From the NCBI RefSeq assembly GCF_000282635.1, contig NZ_AKIW01000045.1, positions 1-53,168 on the forward strand: a stretch of DNA of 53,168 nucleotides, given 5' to 3'. Both the position numbers and the translations under genes were made by a program. Source of the DNA: Variovorax sp. CF313 (GTDB taxonomy: Bacteria > Pseudomonadota > Gammaproteobacteria > Burkholderiales > Burkholderiaceae_C). This document shows positions 33,862 to 45,686 of this stretch, piece after piece. Numbering within the stretch: the first letter of the stretch is position 1; the number at the start of each line of letters is the position of its first letter. The notes under the pieces were generated by a model. That model was not told the origin of the DNA, made no database searches, and worked only from the letters and a program-made list of their open reading frames with translations.

Positions 33862-35595
33862 TTATTCGTTGGTGCAGGCCACCACTTCTTCCAGCGAAGT
33901 GAGACCTTGCATGACTTTTCGCAGACCCGACTGGCGCAGCGAACGCACGCCTTCTTTTTCGGACTGCTGAGCGATGTCGAGCGCGCTGCCGTCGCGCAGG
34001 ATGATTTCCTGGATGGCTTCCGAGATCGGCATCACCTGGTAGATGCCCACGCGGCCCTTGTAGCCGCCGTTGCAGGCGGAGCAGCCGACGGGGCGGTAGG
34101 GCTTCCAGGTGCCGTCCAGATCTTCTTCCCTGAACCCTGCGTCGAGCAGCGTTTCGCGCGGAACGTCGGCCGGCATGCGGCAGAGGGTGCACAGCCGGCG
34201 GGTCAGGCGCTGCGCGGTAATCAGGATCACGCTCGATGCGATGTTGAACGGCGCGATACCCATGTTGCGCATCCGCGTGAGCGTCGTCGGCGCGTCGTTG
34301 GTGTGCAGCGTGGAGAGCACCAGGTGGCCCGTTTGCGCGGCCTTGATCGAGATGTCGGCGGTTTCGAGGTCGCGGATTTCGCCGACCATGATGATGTCCG
34401 GATCCTGCCGCAGGAAGGCGCGCAGTGCGGCCGCGAAGGTCAGTCCCGCCCGTTCGTTGACGTTGACCTGGTTGACGCCGGGCAGGTTGATTTCCGACGG
34501 ATCTTCCGCCGTCGCGATGTTGACGCCCGGCTGGTTCAGCAGGTTCAGGCAGGTGTAGAGCGACACCGTCTTGCCGGAGCCCGTGGGACCGGTCACCAGG
34601 ACCATGCCGTAGGGCCGGCCGATGGCGTGAAGGAGCCGTTCCTTTTCGTCTGCGTCGTAGCCCAGAGCGTCGATGCCCAGGCGCGCGCTGCTGGGGTCAA
34701 GGACACGAATGACGATCTTCTCGCCGAACAGCGTGGGCAAAGTGCTCACGCGGAAGTCGATGACGCGATCGGGCCCGATCTTGAGCTTCATGCGGCCGTC
34801 CTGCGGCACGCGCTTCTCCGAGATGTCGAGCCGCGAGATGACCTTGATGCGCGACGCCAGTTTGTCCTTGATGACGGTGGGCGGGCTGGCGATTTCGCGC
34901 AACTCGCCGTCGATCCGGAACCGTACGCGGTACTGGTGCTCGTAGGGCTCGAAATGGATGTCCGATGCGCGCATGCCGATCGCGTCGAGCAGCATCTTGT
35001 GGAGAAAGCGCACGACCGGCGCGTCTTCGACTTCGGCGACCGCCTGCTCGTTGCTGTCACCCGAGGTTTCGGCCGTGACGTCGTCGAACTCGAACTCGCT
35101 GCCGACGATGTTGTTGATCGTTTCCGCTGCACTGACGGCGGCGGCTTCGATCATTCGCGACAGCTTGTCGTATTCCGCGATGACCCAGTCGACGCCCATC
35201 TGGGAAGCGAACTTGATCTTCTCTGCCGCCTGTTGGTCCGAGGGGTCGGCTGTTGCAACAATCAGACGGTTGTTGCGCTTGCTGAGGACGACGATGCGGT
35301 ACGCATGGCACAGCTTCGGGTCGAGCAGGTCCTTGGGCAGGCGCTGGGGATCGATTGCGTCGAGGTCGAGCAGCGGGGCGCCGAAGGCGGTGGAAAGGGT
35401 GTGGGCGAGATCGGCGGCCGAGACGGCGCCAGAGCCGGTCAGCTCCGCGATGAAGCTGGTGCGGCCGCTCAGGGACTTCTGGTAGATGTCCTCGGCCACC
35501 CTGGCAGGAAGCTTGCCTGCCGACACCAGGGCGCGTGCAAGCCCTGGGAGGGCAATCTGCGAGGTTTCTTTAACTGGAAGTTCGGCTGCGGCCAT
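33862..35595 (-). CDS. pilB: Type IV pilus assembly ATPase PilB
   Basis: PilB powers pilus extension. The 577-residue product has an N-terminal GspE/MshE-type domain, Walker A GPTGSGKTVSLYTC (about residue 328), the Asp box and Walker B (RQDPDIIMVGEIRD), the His box (GHLVLSTLHTNDAPTTLTR) and the tetracysteine zinc site CTLCR...CSACNGG. It heads the minus-strand pilB-pilC-pilD-coaE operon; the pilin genes are not in the window. Type II secretion ATPases are similar, but the neighbours favour pilus function. Confidence 0.95.
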   Translation of the reverse strand: MAAAELPVKETSQIALPGLARALVSAGKLPARVAEDIYQKSLSGRTSFIAELTGSGAVSAADLAHTLSTAFGAPLLDLDAIDPQRLPKDLLDPKLCHAYRIVVLSKRNNRLIVATADPSDQQAAEKIKFASQMGVDWVIAEYDKLSRMIEAAAVSAAETINNIVGSEFEFDDVTAETSGDSNEQAVAEVEDAPVVRFLHKMLLDAIGMRASDIHFEPYEHQYRVRFRIDGELREIASPPTVIKDKLASRIKVISRLDISEKRVPQDGRMKLKIGPDRVIDFRVSTLPTLFGEKIVIRVLDPSSARLGIDALGYDADEKERLLHAIGRPYGMVLVTGPTGSGKTVSLYTCLNLLNQPGVNIATAEDPSEINLPGVNQVNVNERAGLTFAAALRAFLRQDPDIIMVGEIRDLETADISIKAAQTGHLVLSTLHTNDAPTTLTRMRNMGIAPFNIASSVILITAQRLTRRLCTLCRMPADVPRETLLDAGFREEDLDGTWKPYRPVGCSACNGGYKGRVGIYQVMPISEAIQEIILRDGSALDIAQQSEKEGVRSLRQSGLRKVMQGLTSLEEVVACTNE

Positions 35596-35708
35596 TCAAC
35601 GGATGAAAAAGATGTGAAAAAATGCTTCACGATCATCGCTGAACAGTCCTTTGCTGTAAATCGCTACACAGCAACAGGCATGGCCATTTATTTATGCCAG
35701 CCAATGGC

Positions 35709-35785
35709 TGGTCGGGGTGAGAGGATTCGAACCTCCGGCCTCTACGTCCCGAACGTAGCGCTCTACCAGGCTAAGCTACACCCCG
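35709..35785 (-). tRNA. tRNA-Pro (anticodon CGG)
   Basis: The minus strand folds into a full cloverleaf. The acceptor arms are CGGGGTG and CACCCCG, the anticodon stem is CTACG/CGTAG with loop TTCGGGA (anticodon CGG), and the T arm has GGTTCGAATCC. The discriminator A and CCA end are encoded, giving 77 nt. The CCA overlaps a perfect CCAGCC-ATT-GGCTGG hairpin (35697-35711) that may serve in 3'-end formation. The 113 bp between it and pilB hold no gene. Confidence 0.95.
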
Positions 35786-35838
35786 ATGGTTGCAAGAAAA
35801 AAGAGAAATCGTCCTAGATGCCAACTCAGGTGAGGTGT

Positions 35839-36915
35839 TCAGGCACGTCGCTCAAGCAACTGAGCCGCCAATTGTAGCAAACCTGAAGCATGCAAATTGG
35901 ACGGGAGGCCCTTCAATGCATGAATTGCTCGCTGTGCCTCGGCGGCGGCGGCGGCGCGCGAGGCAGCAAGGGCGCCGGTTTCGCGCACGATCTCGACGAT
36001 CTTGCCCAGCTGGGCGGTGTCGCCCGCTTGGATGGCGGCGCGCACCAGTTCGCTCTGCGCCGGGGTTCCGTGCTGCATCGCGAAGATGAGCGGCAGCGTG
36101 GTCTTGCCTTCGCGCAGGTCGTCGCCGACGTTCTTTCCTGTCTCGTTGGCATCGCCCGCGTAGTCCAGTACGTCGTCGATCACCTGGAAGGCGGTGCCGA
36201 GCGCCTGTCCGTAAGTGGCGCAGGCTTCTTCCATTTCGGCGGTGGCGCCCGCCAGCACGGCCGCCAGGCGGGTACTGGCTTCAAACAGCTTCGCGGTCTT
36301 GGAGCGGATCACGCGCAGATAGGCGGCCTCATCCAGCGATGCGTCGTGCATGTTCATCAGCTGGAGCACCTCGCCCTCGGCGATCACGTTGGTTGCTTCG
36401 GCCAGGATCTGCATGACGCGCATGTTGTTGGCATCCAACATCATCTGGAACGCGCGCGAATAGAGAAAGTCGCCGACCAGCACGCTGGCCGGGTTGCCGA
36501 ACGATTCGTTGGCAGTCGCCCGGCCGCGCCGAAGGGTCGATTCATCGACCACGTCGTCGTGCAGCAGGGTGGCTGTGTGGATGAACTCCACGACGGCCGC
36601 CAGATTGAAGCGCTGCTCGCCCGTATAGCCCAAGGCGCCCGACATCAGCAGCAGGAGCGCCGGCCGCAGGCGCTTGCCGCCAGCCGAGATGATGTATCTT
36701 GAAACTTGGCTGACCAGCGGCACGCCCGTGTCGAGGCGGCGGGCGATCACACGGTCGACTTCGACCATGTCGCCAGCAATCAGGTCCAGCACGGTGGCGG
36801 TGGGGGAGGTGTCGGCGGCGGGAACTGGCAAAGCGGAGGCGCGGAGCGCTGCGGAGGATGAGGGCGACCCAGGCTGGGGAAGGGCCGGAAGGCGCAAATT
36901 ATAGGGAGCCGCCAC
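35839..36915 (-). CDS. ispB: Octaprenyl diphosphate synthase (polyprenyl synthetase)
   Basis: IspB makes the side chain of ubiquinone. The sequence has both aspartate-rich motifs of trans-prenyltransferases (LLHDDVVDESTLRRGR and IDDVLDYAGD), the GGKRLRPALLLL substrate motif and the KTTLPLI segment. The core begins near ATVLDLIAGDMVEVD; about 40 low-complexity residues precede it. The start is uncertain: GTG at 36915 gives 358 residues, GTG at 36957 gives 372, and no clear Shine-Dalgarno sequence settles it. It diverges from rplU, and the longer start would come within 10 bp of the rplU -10 box. Confidence 0.92.
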   Translation of the reverse strand: MAAPYNLRLPALPQPGSPSSSAALRASALPVPAADTSPTATVLDLIAGDMVEVDRVIARRLDTGVPLVSQVSRYIISAGGKRLRPALLLLMSGALGYTGEQRFNLAAVVEFIHTATLLHDDVVDESTLRRGRATANESFGNPASVLVGDFLYSRAFQMMLDANNMRVMQILAEATNVIAEGEVLQLMNMHDASLDEAAYLRVIRSKTAKLFEASTRLAAVLAGATAEMEEACATYGQALGTAFQVIDDVLDYAGDANETGKNVGDDLREGKTTLPLIFAMQHGTPAQSELVRAAIQAGDTAQLGKIVEIVRETGALAASRAAAAAEAQRAIHALKGLPSNLHASGLLQLAAQLLERRA

Positions 36916-36966
36916 GGTTTGCCGGGAGCGCTTGGGCTGGAAGTGGTTAGCAAGCACAAACCGCGC

Positions 36967-36972
36967 TATAAT
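36967..36972 (+). promoter_or_regulatory. Consensus -10 box for rplU-rpmA
   Basis: A perfect TATAAT lies 55 bp upstream of the rplU ATG, in a local AT-rich dip. No good -35 hexamer is present at the usual distance, so the promoter may rely on an activator or on other contacts. Transcription would start near 36979. Confidence 0.6.
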
Positions 36973-37021
36973 CTTGGGCTCTGCGGAATTCGCTGCGGAG
37001 ACTCATTTCTAAGAGGTTTAC

Positions 37022-37333
37022 ATGTACGCGGTCATAAAAACCGGCGGCAAGCAGTATCGCGTTGCTTCCGGCGAAAAAATTAAAGTAGAACAGATTGCTG
37101 CGGACGTAGGCCAGGAAATCGTGATCGACCAGGTTCTGGCCGTCGGAAACGGCGCTGAAATCAAGGTTGGCACGCCCCTGGTGTCCGGCGCAACGGTGAC
37201 AGTCACGGTACTGTCGCACGGCAAGCACGACAAGGTGCACATCTTCAAGATGCGCCGTCGCAAGCACTATCAGAAACGTCAAGGCCATCGCCAGCAGTTC
37301 ACCGAACTGCAAATCGGCGCGATCGCCGGCTAA
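37022..37333 (+). CDS. rplU: 50S ribosomal protein L21
   Basis: The 103-residue protein begins [14 protein letters not shown] and carries the L21 signature near the end ([20 protein letters not shown]). AAGAGG at 37011-37016 is a good ribosome-binding site. rpmA follows 12 bp downstream, the near-universal rplU-rpmA-obgE order. Confidence 0.98.
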   Translation: MYAVIKTGGKQYRVASGEKIKVEQIAADVGQEIVIDQVLAVGNGAEIKVGTPLVSGATVTVTVLSHGKHDKVHIFKMRRRKHYQKRQGHRQQFTELQIGAIAG

Positions 37334-37345
37334 GGAGCACATTCC

Positions 37346-37606
37346 ATGGCACAGAAAAAAGGCGGCGGCTCAACGCGAAACGGGCGCGATTCCAAGCCCA
37401 AGATGCTCGGCGTGAAGGCTTTCGGCGGCGAACTGATCAGCGCAGGCTCGATCATCGTGCGCCAGCGCGGCACCCAGTTCCATCCCGGCGTGAACGTCGG
37501 CGTGGGCAAGGACCACACGCTGTTTGCCCTGGTCGACGGCCACGTGTCGTTCGGTCACAAGGGTGCACTCAACAAGCACACGGTCAACGTGACCCCCGCG
37601 GCGTAA
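37346..37606 (+). CDS. rpmA: 50S ribosomal protein L27
   Basis: The 86-residue protein begins [20 protein letters not shown], the N-terminus that reaches the peptidyl-transferase centre, and has the [21 protein letters not shown] core. AAGGAG at 37334-37339 precedes the ATG. A short GC hairpin follows the gene. Confidence 0.98.
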   Translation: MAQKKGGGSTRNGRDSKPKMLGVKAFGGELISAGSIIVRQRGTQFHPGVNVGVGKDHTLFALVDGHVSFGHKGALNKHTVNVTPAA

Positions 37607-37633
37607 GCCTCGAGTCACTTCGAACTGCCCGAG

Positions 37634-37660
37634 GCCCCGCATTGCCGGGGCTTCTTCATT
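37634..37660 (+). terminator. Terminator-like hairpin after rpmA
   Basis: GCCCCG-CATTGC-CGGGGC forms a 6-bp GC stem followed by TTCTTCATT. It could partly terminate ribosomal-protein mRNA before obgE, which starts 18 bp downstream, or act as a processing or attenuation point. Confidence 0.5.
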
Positions 37661-37665
37661 TGTAA

Positions 37666-38754
<1,089 letters not shown>

Positions 38755-38761
38755 CGGCACC

Positions 38762-38783
38762 GCAGCATTGCCCGTGATGCTGC
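38762..38783 (+). terminator. Weak hairpin after obgE
   Basis: GCAGCAT and ATGCTGC form a perfect 7-bp stem around an 8-nt loop, just after the obgE stop. No U-tract follows, so it may only be a structural element in an obgE-proB message. Confidence 0.3.
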
Positions 38784-38832
38784 CAACGGACAGATAGACA
38801 GACAAAAGCAACCTCGCAGCATTCACCGCAAA

Positions 38833-39972
38833 ATGACCTCGAACTCCGGATCCACAGCCTTGCGGGATGCCCGCCGTATCGTCGTCAAGGTGGGCTCCAG
38901 CCTCGTGACCAACGAGGGGCGCGGCCTCGACGAGGCAGCCATCGGCGAATGGTGCCGGCAACTGGCCGCGCTGGTGCGCGAGGGTCGCGAGGTCGTCATG
39001 GTGTCGAGCGGAGCGATCGCCGAAGGCATGAAGCGTCTCGGCTGGCGAACCCGGCCGCACGAGGTCCATGAACTGCAGGCCGCCGCGGCTGTGGGGCAGA
39101 TGGGCCTGGCCCAGATGTACGAAACCAAGCTGCGCGAAAACGAGATAGGCAGTGCGCAGGTGCTGCTGACCCATGCCGACCTGGCCGATCGCGAGCGCTA
39201 CCTCAATGCCCGTTCGACGCTGGTCACGCTGCTCAAGCTGGGCGTGGTGCCGGTCATCAACGAGAACGACACCGTCGTCAACGACGAGATCAAGTTCGGC
39301 GACAACGACACGCTCGGCGCGCTCGTGGCGAACCTCGTCGAGGCCGACGCACTGGTCATCCTCACGGACCAGAAGGGCCTGTACACGGCCGACCCGCGCA
39401 AGGACGCCGACGCGAAGTTCGTGCACGAAGCCGCCGCCGGCGACCCGGCGCTCGAGGCCATGGCGGGCGGCGCCGGCTCCAGCATCGGCCGCGGCGGAAT
39501 GATCACCAAGATTCTTGCGGCCAAGCGCGCGGCCGGCTCGGGCGCCTCCACCGTCATCGCCTGGGGGCGCGAGTCCGATGCCCTGCTGCGCCTGGCACGA
39601 GGCGAGTCCATCGGTACGCTGCTGGTGGCGCAGACAGCCAAGCACCAGGCCCGCAAGCGCTGGATGGCCGATCACCTGCAACTGCGCGGCGCCGTCGTTG
39701 TCGACGCGGGCGCTGCCGCCAAGGTGCGGACCGAAGGCAAGAGCCTGCTGCCGATCGGCATGACCAGCGTCTCGGGCGAGTTCTCGCGCGGCGACGTGAT
39801 TGCGGTGCGCGACGTCGATGGCGTCGAACTGGCCCGGGGCCTGGCCAACTATTCGAGCGTGGAAGCGCGCCTGCTGTGCCGCAAGCCCTCGAGCGAATTC
39901 GAGCGCCTGCTGGGCTATGTCGCGGAACCGGAGATGGTCCATCGCGACAACATGGTGCTGATGCCCAACTGA
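38833..39972 (+). CDS. proB: Glutamate 5-kinase
   Basis: ProB makes gamma-glutamyl phosphate, the first step of proline synthesis. The 379-residue product has the amino-acid kinase domain ([49 protein letters not shown]-like region [11 protein letters not shown]) and a C-terminal PUA domain (about 285-370; [13 protein letters not shown]...). The start at 38833 follows obgE by 78 bp. A strong hairpin follows the stop. Confidence 0.97.
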   Translation: MTSNSGSTALRDARRIVVKVGSSLVTNEGRGLDEAAIGEWCRQLAALVREGREVVMVSSGAIAEGMKRLGWRTRPHEVHELQAAAAVGQMGLAQMYETKLRENEIGSAQVLLTHADLADRERYLNARSTLVTLLKLGVVPVINENDTVVNDEIKFGDNDTLGALVANLVEADALVILTDQKGLYTADPRKDADAKFVHEAAAGDPALEAMAGGAGSSIGRGGMITKILAAKRAAGSGASTVIAWGRESDALLRLARGESIGTLLVAQTAKHQARKRWMADHLQLRGAVVVDAGAAAKVRTEGKSLLPIGMTSVSGEFSRGDVIAVRDVDGVELARGLANYSSVEARLLCRKPSSEFERLLGYVAEPEMVHRDNMVLMPN

Positions 39973-39981
39973 TGAAAACAA

Positions 39982-40004
39982 CAACGGGGCGCAAAGCCCC
40001 GTTG
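39982..40004. terminator. Bidirectional terminator between proB and the CNP1-like gene
   Basis: CAACGGGGC and GCCCCGTTG form a perfect 9-bp stem with loop GCAAA. On the minus strand it is followed by TTGTTTT, so it should end the CNP1-like transcript efficiently. On the plus strand there is no U-tract. Confidence 0.75.
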
Positions 40005-40013
40005 ATGGATTGA

Positions 40014-40607
40014 CTACTGCACTTCCCGTATCGGGTTGCGTATGTTCTGGACCATTTCCCCGATCGAGGCGCGAGGCGCATTGCCGCGGCACAGGGCCTG
40101 GCGCGACAGCGCCCGGGTGTAGCTCGAATTCAGGTCGTTCAGGCGCTTCCACTCGGGCTTGGCGACGTCTTGCCAGGCGCCGTTGTTGTAGCGCGCATAG
40201 CTCTTCATTTCCGCGGTCGAGCAGCGCACGCCTTCATAGAAGGCATTGACGGCGCCGCCATTGCGGTTGTGCGCCACCACCACGTAGCGCACGATGCCGT
40301 CGCCCGTGATCGCGATCGTGTTCGGGTCGATGCCGAACTTCAAGCTCATGTACGGCGGCATTTCAATCGGCAGCAGGCGGCTTTCGCTGAAGGCCGGCGG
40401 TGGGGGCGTTGCGGTTTCCTCCCACTCCTTGTCCGTCTCGTAGCGCTTGGGCGGCAGCGGCATGCCCCCCTGGGCCCAGTCGGGATTGTCCGTGTCGTGC
40501 GGTCCCGAGGCGCATCCCGCAAGGATGCCGAAGCAGGCCAGAAGAAGGACGCGTTCAGCGTTGCGTCGGAAGGAACGGCGCTTTGTTGTCGTGGACAGGA
40601 GGTTCAT
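40014..40607 (-). CDS. CNP1-like family lipoprotein
   Basis: The 197-residue product has a signal peptide ending in ILAGC, a lipobox, so it is probably membrane-anchored. The mature part matches CNP1-like proteins ([42 protein letters not shown]-terminal MVQNIRNP), a betaproteobacterial family first named in Neisseria with no settled function. I chose the ATG at 40607 because the signal peptide follows. The start overlaps the 3' end of rppH by 53 bp in another frame. The adjacent terminator ends the unit. Confidence 0.83.
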   Translation of the reverse strand: MNLLSTTTKRRSFRRNAERVLLLACFGILAGCASGPHDTDNPDWAQGGMPLPPKRYETDKEWEETATPPPPAFSESRLLPIEMPPYMSLKFGIDPNTIAITGDGIVRYVVVAHNRNGGAVNAFYEGVRCSTAEMKSYARYNNGAWQDVAKPEWKRLNDLNSSYTRALSRQALCRGNAPRASIGEMVQNIRNPIREVQ

Positions 40608-41223
40608 CGCTCGCAGAAGGAATGTCGGGATGCGGATCGAAACTGCCGCCGGGCGGCAGGTCCAGTCCGGGAGGCGCCCCGGCGTCCAGCGAATGGCGCT
40701 CGAATTCTCGGGCGCGCACGTTGCTGCGCAGGAAGCGGTTGCGGAAATCCTGCCGTGGCAGGTAGCGAGCAAGCTCGGTCAGCGCCATCTCATAGACGCC
40801 GCGCTTGAACTCGACGACCACGTCGAGCGGCACCCAGTAGTCATGCCAGCGCCAGGCGTCGAATTCGGGATGGTCGGTGGCACGCAGGTTGAGATCCCAG
40901 TCGTGGCCGGTGAGTTGCAGCAAATACCAGATTTGTTTCTGGCCCTTGTAGTGGCCCCGTGCGTCACGGCGGATGAACCGATCCGGCACCTCGTAGCGCA
41001 ACCAGTCGCGGGTACGGGCCACGATGCGCACATGCTCCGGATGGAGCCCCACTTCCTCGTGCAGTTCCCGGAACATGGCTTGCTCGGGACTTTCGCCGCG
41101 GTCGATGCCGCCTTGCGGGAACTGCCAGGAATGCGTGCGTATGCGTTTGCCCCAGAAAACCTGGTTTCTCTGGTTGAGCAGGATGATGCCGACGTTGGGC
41201 CTGAAGCCGTCCCGGTCGAGCAT
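40555..41223 (-). CDS. rppH: RNA pyrophosphohydrolase RppH (NudH)
   Basis: RppH removes pyrophosphate from 5' mRNA ends to start decay. The 222-residue product begins [18 protein letters not shown], has the [12 protein letters not shown] lead-in and the NUDIX box [23 protein letters not shown] (about residues 38-60). It matches the family core to about residue 165. The last 55 residues are Pro- and Asp-rich and look disordered. A long C-terminal tail is common in betaproteobacteria. It diverges from proS. Confidence 0.94.
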   Translation of the reverse strand: MLDRDGFRPNVGIILLNQRNQVFWGKRIRTHSWQFPQGGIDRGESPEQAMFRELHEEVGLHPEHVRIVARTRDWLRYEVPDRFIRRDARGHYKGQKQIWYLLQLTGHDWDLNLRATDHPEFDAWRWHDYWVPLDVVVEFKRGVYEMALTELARYLPRQDFRNRFLRSNVRAREFERHSLDAGAPPGLDLPPGGSFDPHPDIPSASDEPPVHDNKAPFLPTQR

Positions 41224-41370
41224 AATCAAACCCCAATTTTTGAACTGAGTCGATTATGCATGCCGGGTTGCCGTCGGCAAGCTGCCGATGCCAGGCTCTC
41301 AGGGTCTCTCCGGGGGAGCAGTCCCCCACTTCCAAACTTCGAATCCAGCGAATCCATCACCGCAATCCCG

Positions 41371-43112
<1,742 letters not shown>

Positions 43113-43116
<4 letters not shown>

Positions 43117-43790
43117 GCGTGGAGGGCGGCCTCTCGCGACGCCAGTGCCTGGGCGGCGCCGTGACGGCAAGCGCCCTCGCCATGCTGTCGCTGCCACAGA
43201 CCGCCCTGGCCGGTGCGCAGATCGAGGAGCCGCTGATCGACTCGGTGCGCACTGCGCTCAGCTCGGCCATCCACAACAAGGCACCGCCGGTGCCCCAGTT
43301 CGCGAACACCGAGGCCCGGCTCGCCTACCTGCGCTGGTTGGGCGAGATGAGCGAGCGGCTGCGCAAGAAGGTTGCCGACGCGCCATCGCGCATCGAATTC
43401 CTGCAGACCGCCTGGTACGAAGCCAAGCGCTCGGGGCTCGACGTGAGCCTGGTGCTCGGGCTCGTCCAGGTCGAGAGCAATTTCCGCAAGTTCGCGGTGT
43501 CGAGCGCCGGTGCGCGTGGCTACATGCAGGTCATGCCGTTCTGGACGCGCGTGATCGGCGACGCCGACCCGGCCAAGCTGTTTCACATGCAGACCAACCT
43601 GCGCTTCGGCTGCGTCATTCTTCGCCACTACCTCGACCGCGAGAACGGCGACCTGTACATGACGCTGGGTCGCTACAACGGCAGCCGCGGCAAGTCGCCG
43701 TACCCGAACGCGGTATTTGCCAACCAGCGGCTCTGGGTGTTCAACGACAGGGAGCGCGAGCGCGAGAAGGACCCCGCCTCCGCAGGCTGA
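43113..43790 (+). CDS. Lytic transglycosylase, SLT domain
   Basis: Lytic transglycosylases cleave peptidoglycan in the periplasm. The 225-residue product has an N-terminal signal with a twin-arginine-like start ([11 protein letters not shown]) and an SLT domain (about 100-205). The catalytic Glu is in [20 protein letters not shown], followed by MQVMP and [16 protein letters not shown]. The C-terminal 20 residues are highly charged. ATG overlaps the proS stop (ATGA). The N-terminal 70 residues are helical and unassigned. Confidence 0.9.
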
Positions 43791-43797
43791 GCCTCCG

Positions 43798-45108
43798 TCA
43801 GCCGGCCGGCGCCTTGGCGGTGGCCGAGCCCTTCGTGACCATCACCTGGTCGATGCGGTAGCTGTCCACGTCCATCACCTCGAAGGTGTAGCCGCCCCAG
43901 GTCACGCTGTCGGTGCGCTTGGGTACGCGGCGCAGCATCACCATCAGGAAGCCGGCCAGCGTCTCGTACTCCTCCGAGTGAGGCAGTTCGTCGATGTGCA
44001 GTGCGCGCTGCACGTCCTGGATGGGCGTGATGCCATCGATCAGCCACGAGTTCTCGTCGCGCTGCACGATCTGCTCCTCGTCGGGCATGGAGACGAGGTC
44101 GCCCATCACCGTGCTCATCACGTCGTTGAGCGTGATCACGCCCACCACGAGGCTGTATTCGTTGACGATGATCGCGAAGTCCTCGTGCGCCTGCTGGAAC
44201 TGTTCGAGCACCTCGGTGAGCGACAGGCGATCGGGAATCACCAGCGCCTTGTGCAGCGGCAGGCCCTGGTCGAAGGCCAGCGGCTGGCCGCTCAGCACAC
44301 GCTGGAACATGTCCTTGGCATCGACGTAGCCGAGCACGTGGTCGATGTCGCCGTCGCACACCGGATACGCCGAGTAGGGCTCGGCCACGATGCGCGCACG
44401 CAGCACCGTCTCGGGGTCGTCGTGCAGGAACCAGGCGATGCTGTCGCGCGCCGTCATCACGCTGCTGACCAGGCGCGTCTCCAGTTCGAACACGTTGGCG
44501 ATCACCTGTTGCTCGCGCACCGCGAGCACGCCGGCCCGTGCGCCGGCCTCGGTCATCGCGAGGATGTCGGCCGAGGTGATCTTGTCGTCGCGCGCCATCG
44601 GCATGCCGAGCACTTTGAAAAGCAGGTCGGTGCAGCGCGTGAAGAACCACACCAGAGGCTTGAAGGTGGTGATCAGCACCTGCATCGGCCCGACCATGCG
44701 CACCGCCAACTGCTCGGGGTTGCTCATGCCCAGCCGCTTGGGGAACAGGTCGGCGAACACCAGGAACACCGCGATGATGATGACGAACGAGCACAGGAAG
44801 GCCGCGTTGGCGGAGGCCTCGACGCTCAGCCATTTCTCGAAGAACACCGCGAAGTAGGGGCTGAGCGAGCCCTCGCCGACCACGCCGCCGAGGATCGCCA
44901 CCGCGTTCAGGCCGATCTGCACCACGGTGAAGTAGTGGCCGGGTTGCTCCTGCACGCGCAGCACCTTCTCGGCCCGGGGGTCGCCCTCGTCGGCCATCTG
45001 GCGCAGGCGCAGGCGGCGCGAGGCGGCCAGGGTGATTTCGGCAAGTGAGAAGAACGCGCTCATCGCGATCAGCATGGCGATGATGAGCAGGCTTTGGGTC
45101 AGGGTCAT
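43798..45108 (-). CDS. Hemolysin-family transporter/cation efflux protein (CorC/HlyC-like CNNM)
   Basis: The 436-residue protein has a DUF21/CNNM membrane domain (four helices, residues 1-190; family motif LAEITLAASRRLRLRQM), two CBS domains (about 210-335) and a CorC/HlyC C-terminal transporter-associated domain (about 350-430; SWLIDGITPIQDVQRAL). Such proteins take part in magnesium or cobalt export. The ATG at 45108 is the last base triplet of a 9-codon upstream frame and lies in a perfect hairpin, see the separate entries. It is transcribed away from the cupin gene on the same strand. Confidence 0.92.
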   Translation of the reverse strand: MTLTQSLLIIAMLIAMSAFFSLAEITLAASRRLRLRQMADEGDPRAEKVLRVQEQPGHYFTVVQIGLNAVAILGGVVGEGSLSPYFAVFFEKWLSVEASANAAFLCSFVIIIAVFLVFADLFPKRLGMSNPEQLAVRMVGPMQVLITTFKPLVWFFTRCTDLLFKVLGMPMARDDKITSADILAMTEAGARAGVLAVREQQVIANVFELETRLVSSVMTARDSIAWFLHDDPETVLRARIVAEPYSAYPVCDGDIDHVLGYVDAKDMFQRVLSGQPLAFDQGLPLHKALVIPDRLSLTEVLEQFQQAHEDFAIIVNEYSLVVGVITLNDVMSTVMGDLVSMPDEEQIVQRDENSWLIDGITPIQDVQRALHIDELPHSEEYETLAGFLMVMLRRVPKRTDSVTWGGYTFEVMDVDSYRIDQVMVTKGSATAKAPAG

Positions 45109-45134
45109 GGTGGCACGTCGAAGACGGCCACCAT
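45105..45134 (-). CDS. Possible 9-codon leader ORF before the CorC-like gene
   Basis: ATG GTG GCC GTC TTC GAC GTG CCA CCA TGA encodes MVAVFDVPP. Its stop overlaps the downstream ATG as ATGA, a typical coupling arrangement. No clear Shine-Dalgarno sequence precedes it. Conservation in related genomes is the obvious test of whether it is real. Confidence 0.3.
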   Translation of the reverse strand: MVAVFDVPP

Positions 45135-45135
45135 G
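45106..45135 (-). promoter_or_regulatory. Start-codon hairpin of the CorC-like gene
   Basis: CATGGTGGC (45106-45114 on the plus strand) and GCCACCATG (45127-45135) are a perfect 9-bp inverted repeat with a 12-nt loop. In the mRNA the start ATG of the CorC-like gene would be paired. This could limit initiation unless the leader frame is translated. Confidence 0.4.
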
Positions 45136-45163
45136 GTGCCATGACTCTACACCCGAAAAGTGC

Positions 45164-45670
45164 TCAGACCCCGCCCTGCGGATGCGTGGGGTCGACCCAG
45201 AGTACCGATTCGGGCTTTTCGACGGGTTCGATGTCGAGGTTGACCGCCACCGCTTCGCCATCGCTGCGGCACAGCACGCATTCGAGCGTCTCGGTCGCGC
45301 TGGCGTTGATCTCCTGGTGCGGCACGTAGGGCGGCACGTAGATGAAGTCGCCCGGTCCGGCCTCGGCCGTGAACTCGAGCTTTTCCCCCCAGCGCATGCG
45401 GGCCCGGCCGCGCACGACGTAGATCACCGATTCGAGATGCCCATGGTGATGGGCGCCGGTCTTGGCGTCGGCGTGGATGGTCACGGTGCCGGCCCAGAGC
45501 TTCTGCGCGCCCACGCGGGCGAAGTTGATGGCCGCTGCCCGGTTCATGCCGGGCGTCTGGGCGGTGTTGGCGTCGAGCTGGTTGGCCGCGATCACGCGCA
45601 CGCCATCGTGCTTCCAGGCCGACTCGCCTTCTTCATGCGAATGGCCGTGATCCGCGTGATCGTGGCTCAT
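45164..45670 (-). CDS. Cupin-domain metalloprotein
   Basis: The 168-residue protein starts with a His-rich segment (MSHDHADHGHSHEEGES) and has a conserved single cupin barrel: GAHHHGHLESVIYVVRGRARM gives the His ligands and Glu, and PGDFIYVPPYVPHQEIN gives the second motif with the last His. The metal site is complete. The substrate or role is unknown; the N-terminus could bind an extra metal ion. It lies 16 bp after grxD on the same strand. Confidence 0.88.
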   Translation of the reverse strand: MSHDHADHGHSHEEGESAWKHDGVRVIAANQLDANTAQTPGMNRAAAINFARVGAQKLWAGTVTIHADAKTGAHHHGHLESVIYVVRGRARMRWGEKLEFTAEAGPGDFIYVPPYVPHQEINASATETLECVLCRSDGEAVAVNLDIEPVEKPESVLWVDPTHPQGGV

Positions 45671-45686
45671 TGCGGGTCCCGTGGAA

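Noticed and set aside
35709..35785. tRNA as attachment site of an integrated element
   Set aside because: No integrase, no direct repeat of the tRNA 3' end and ordinary genes on both sides.
36947..36952. TTAGCA as -35 box of rplU
   Set aside because: The spacing to TATAAT is only 14 bp, too short for a standard promoter.
44390..44857. Plus-strand frame opposite the CorC-like gene
   Set aside because: No domain, and it lies entirely within a clear CNNM/CBS gene on the other strand.
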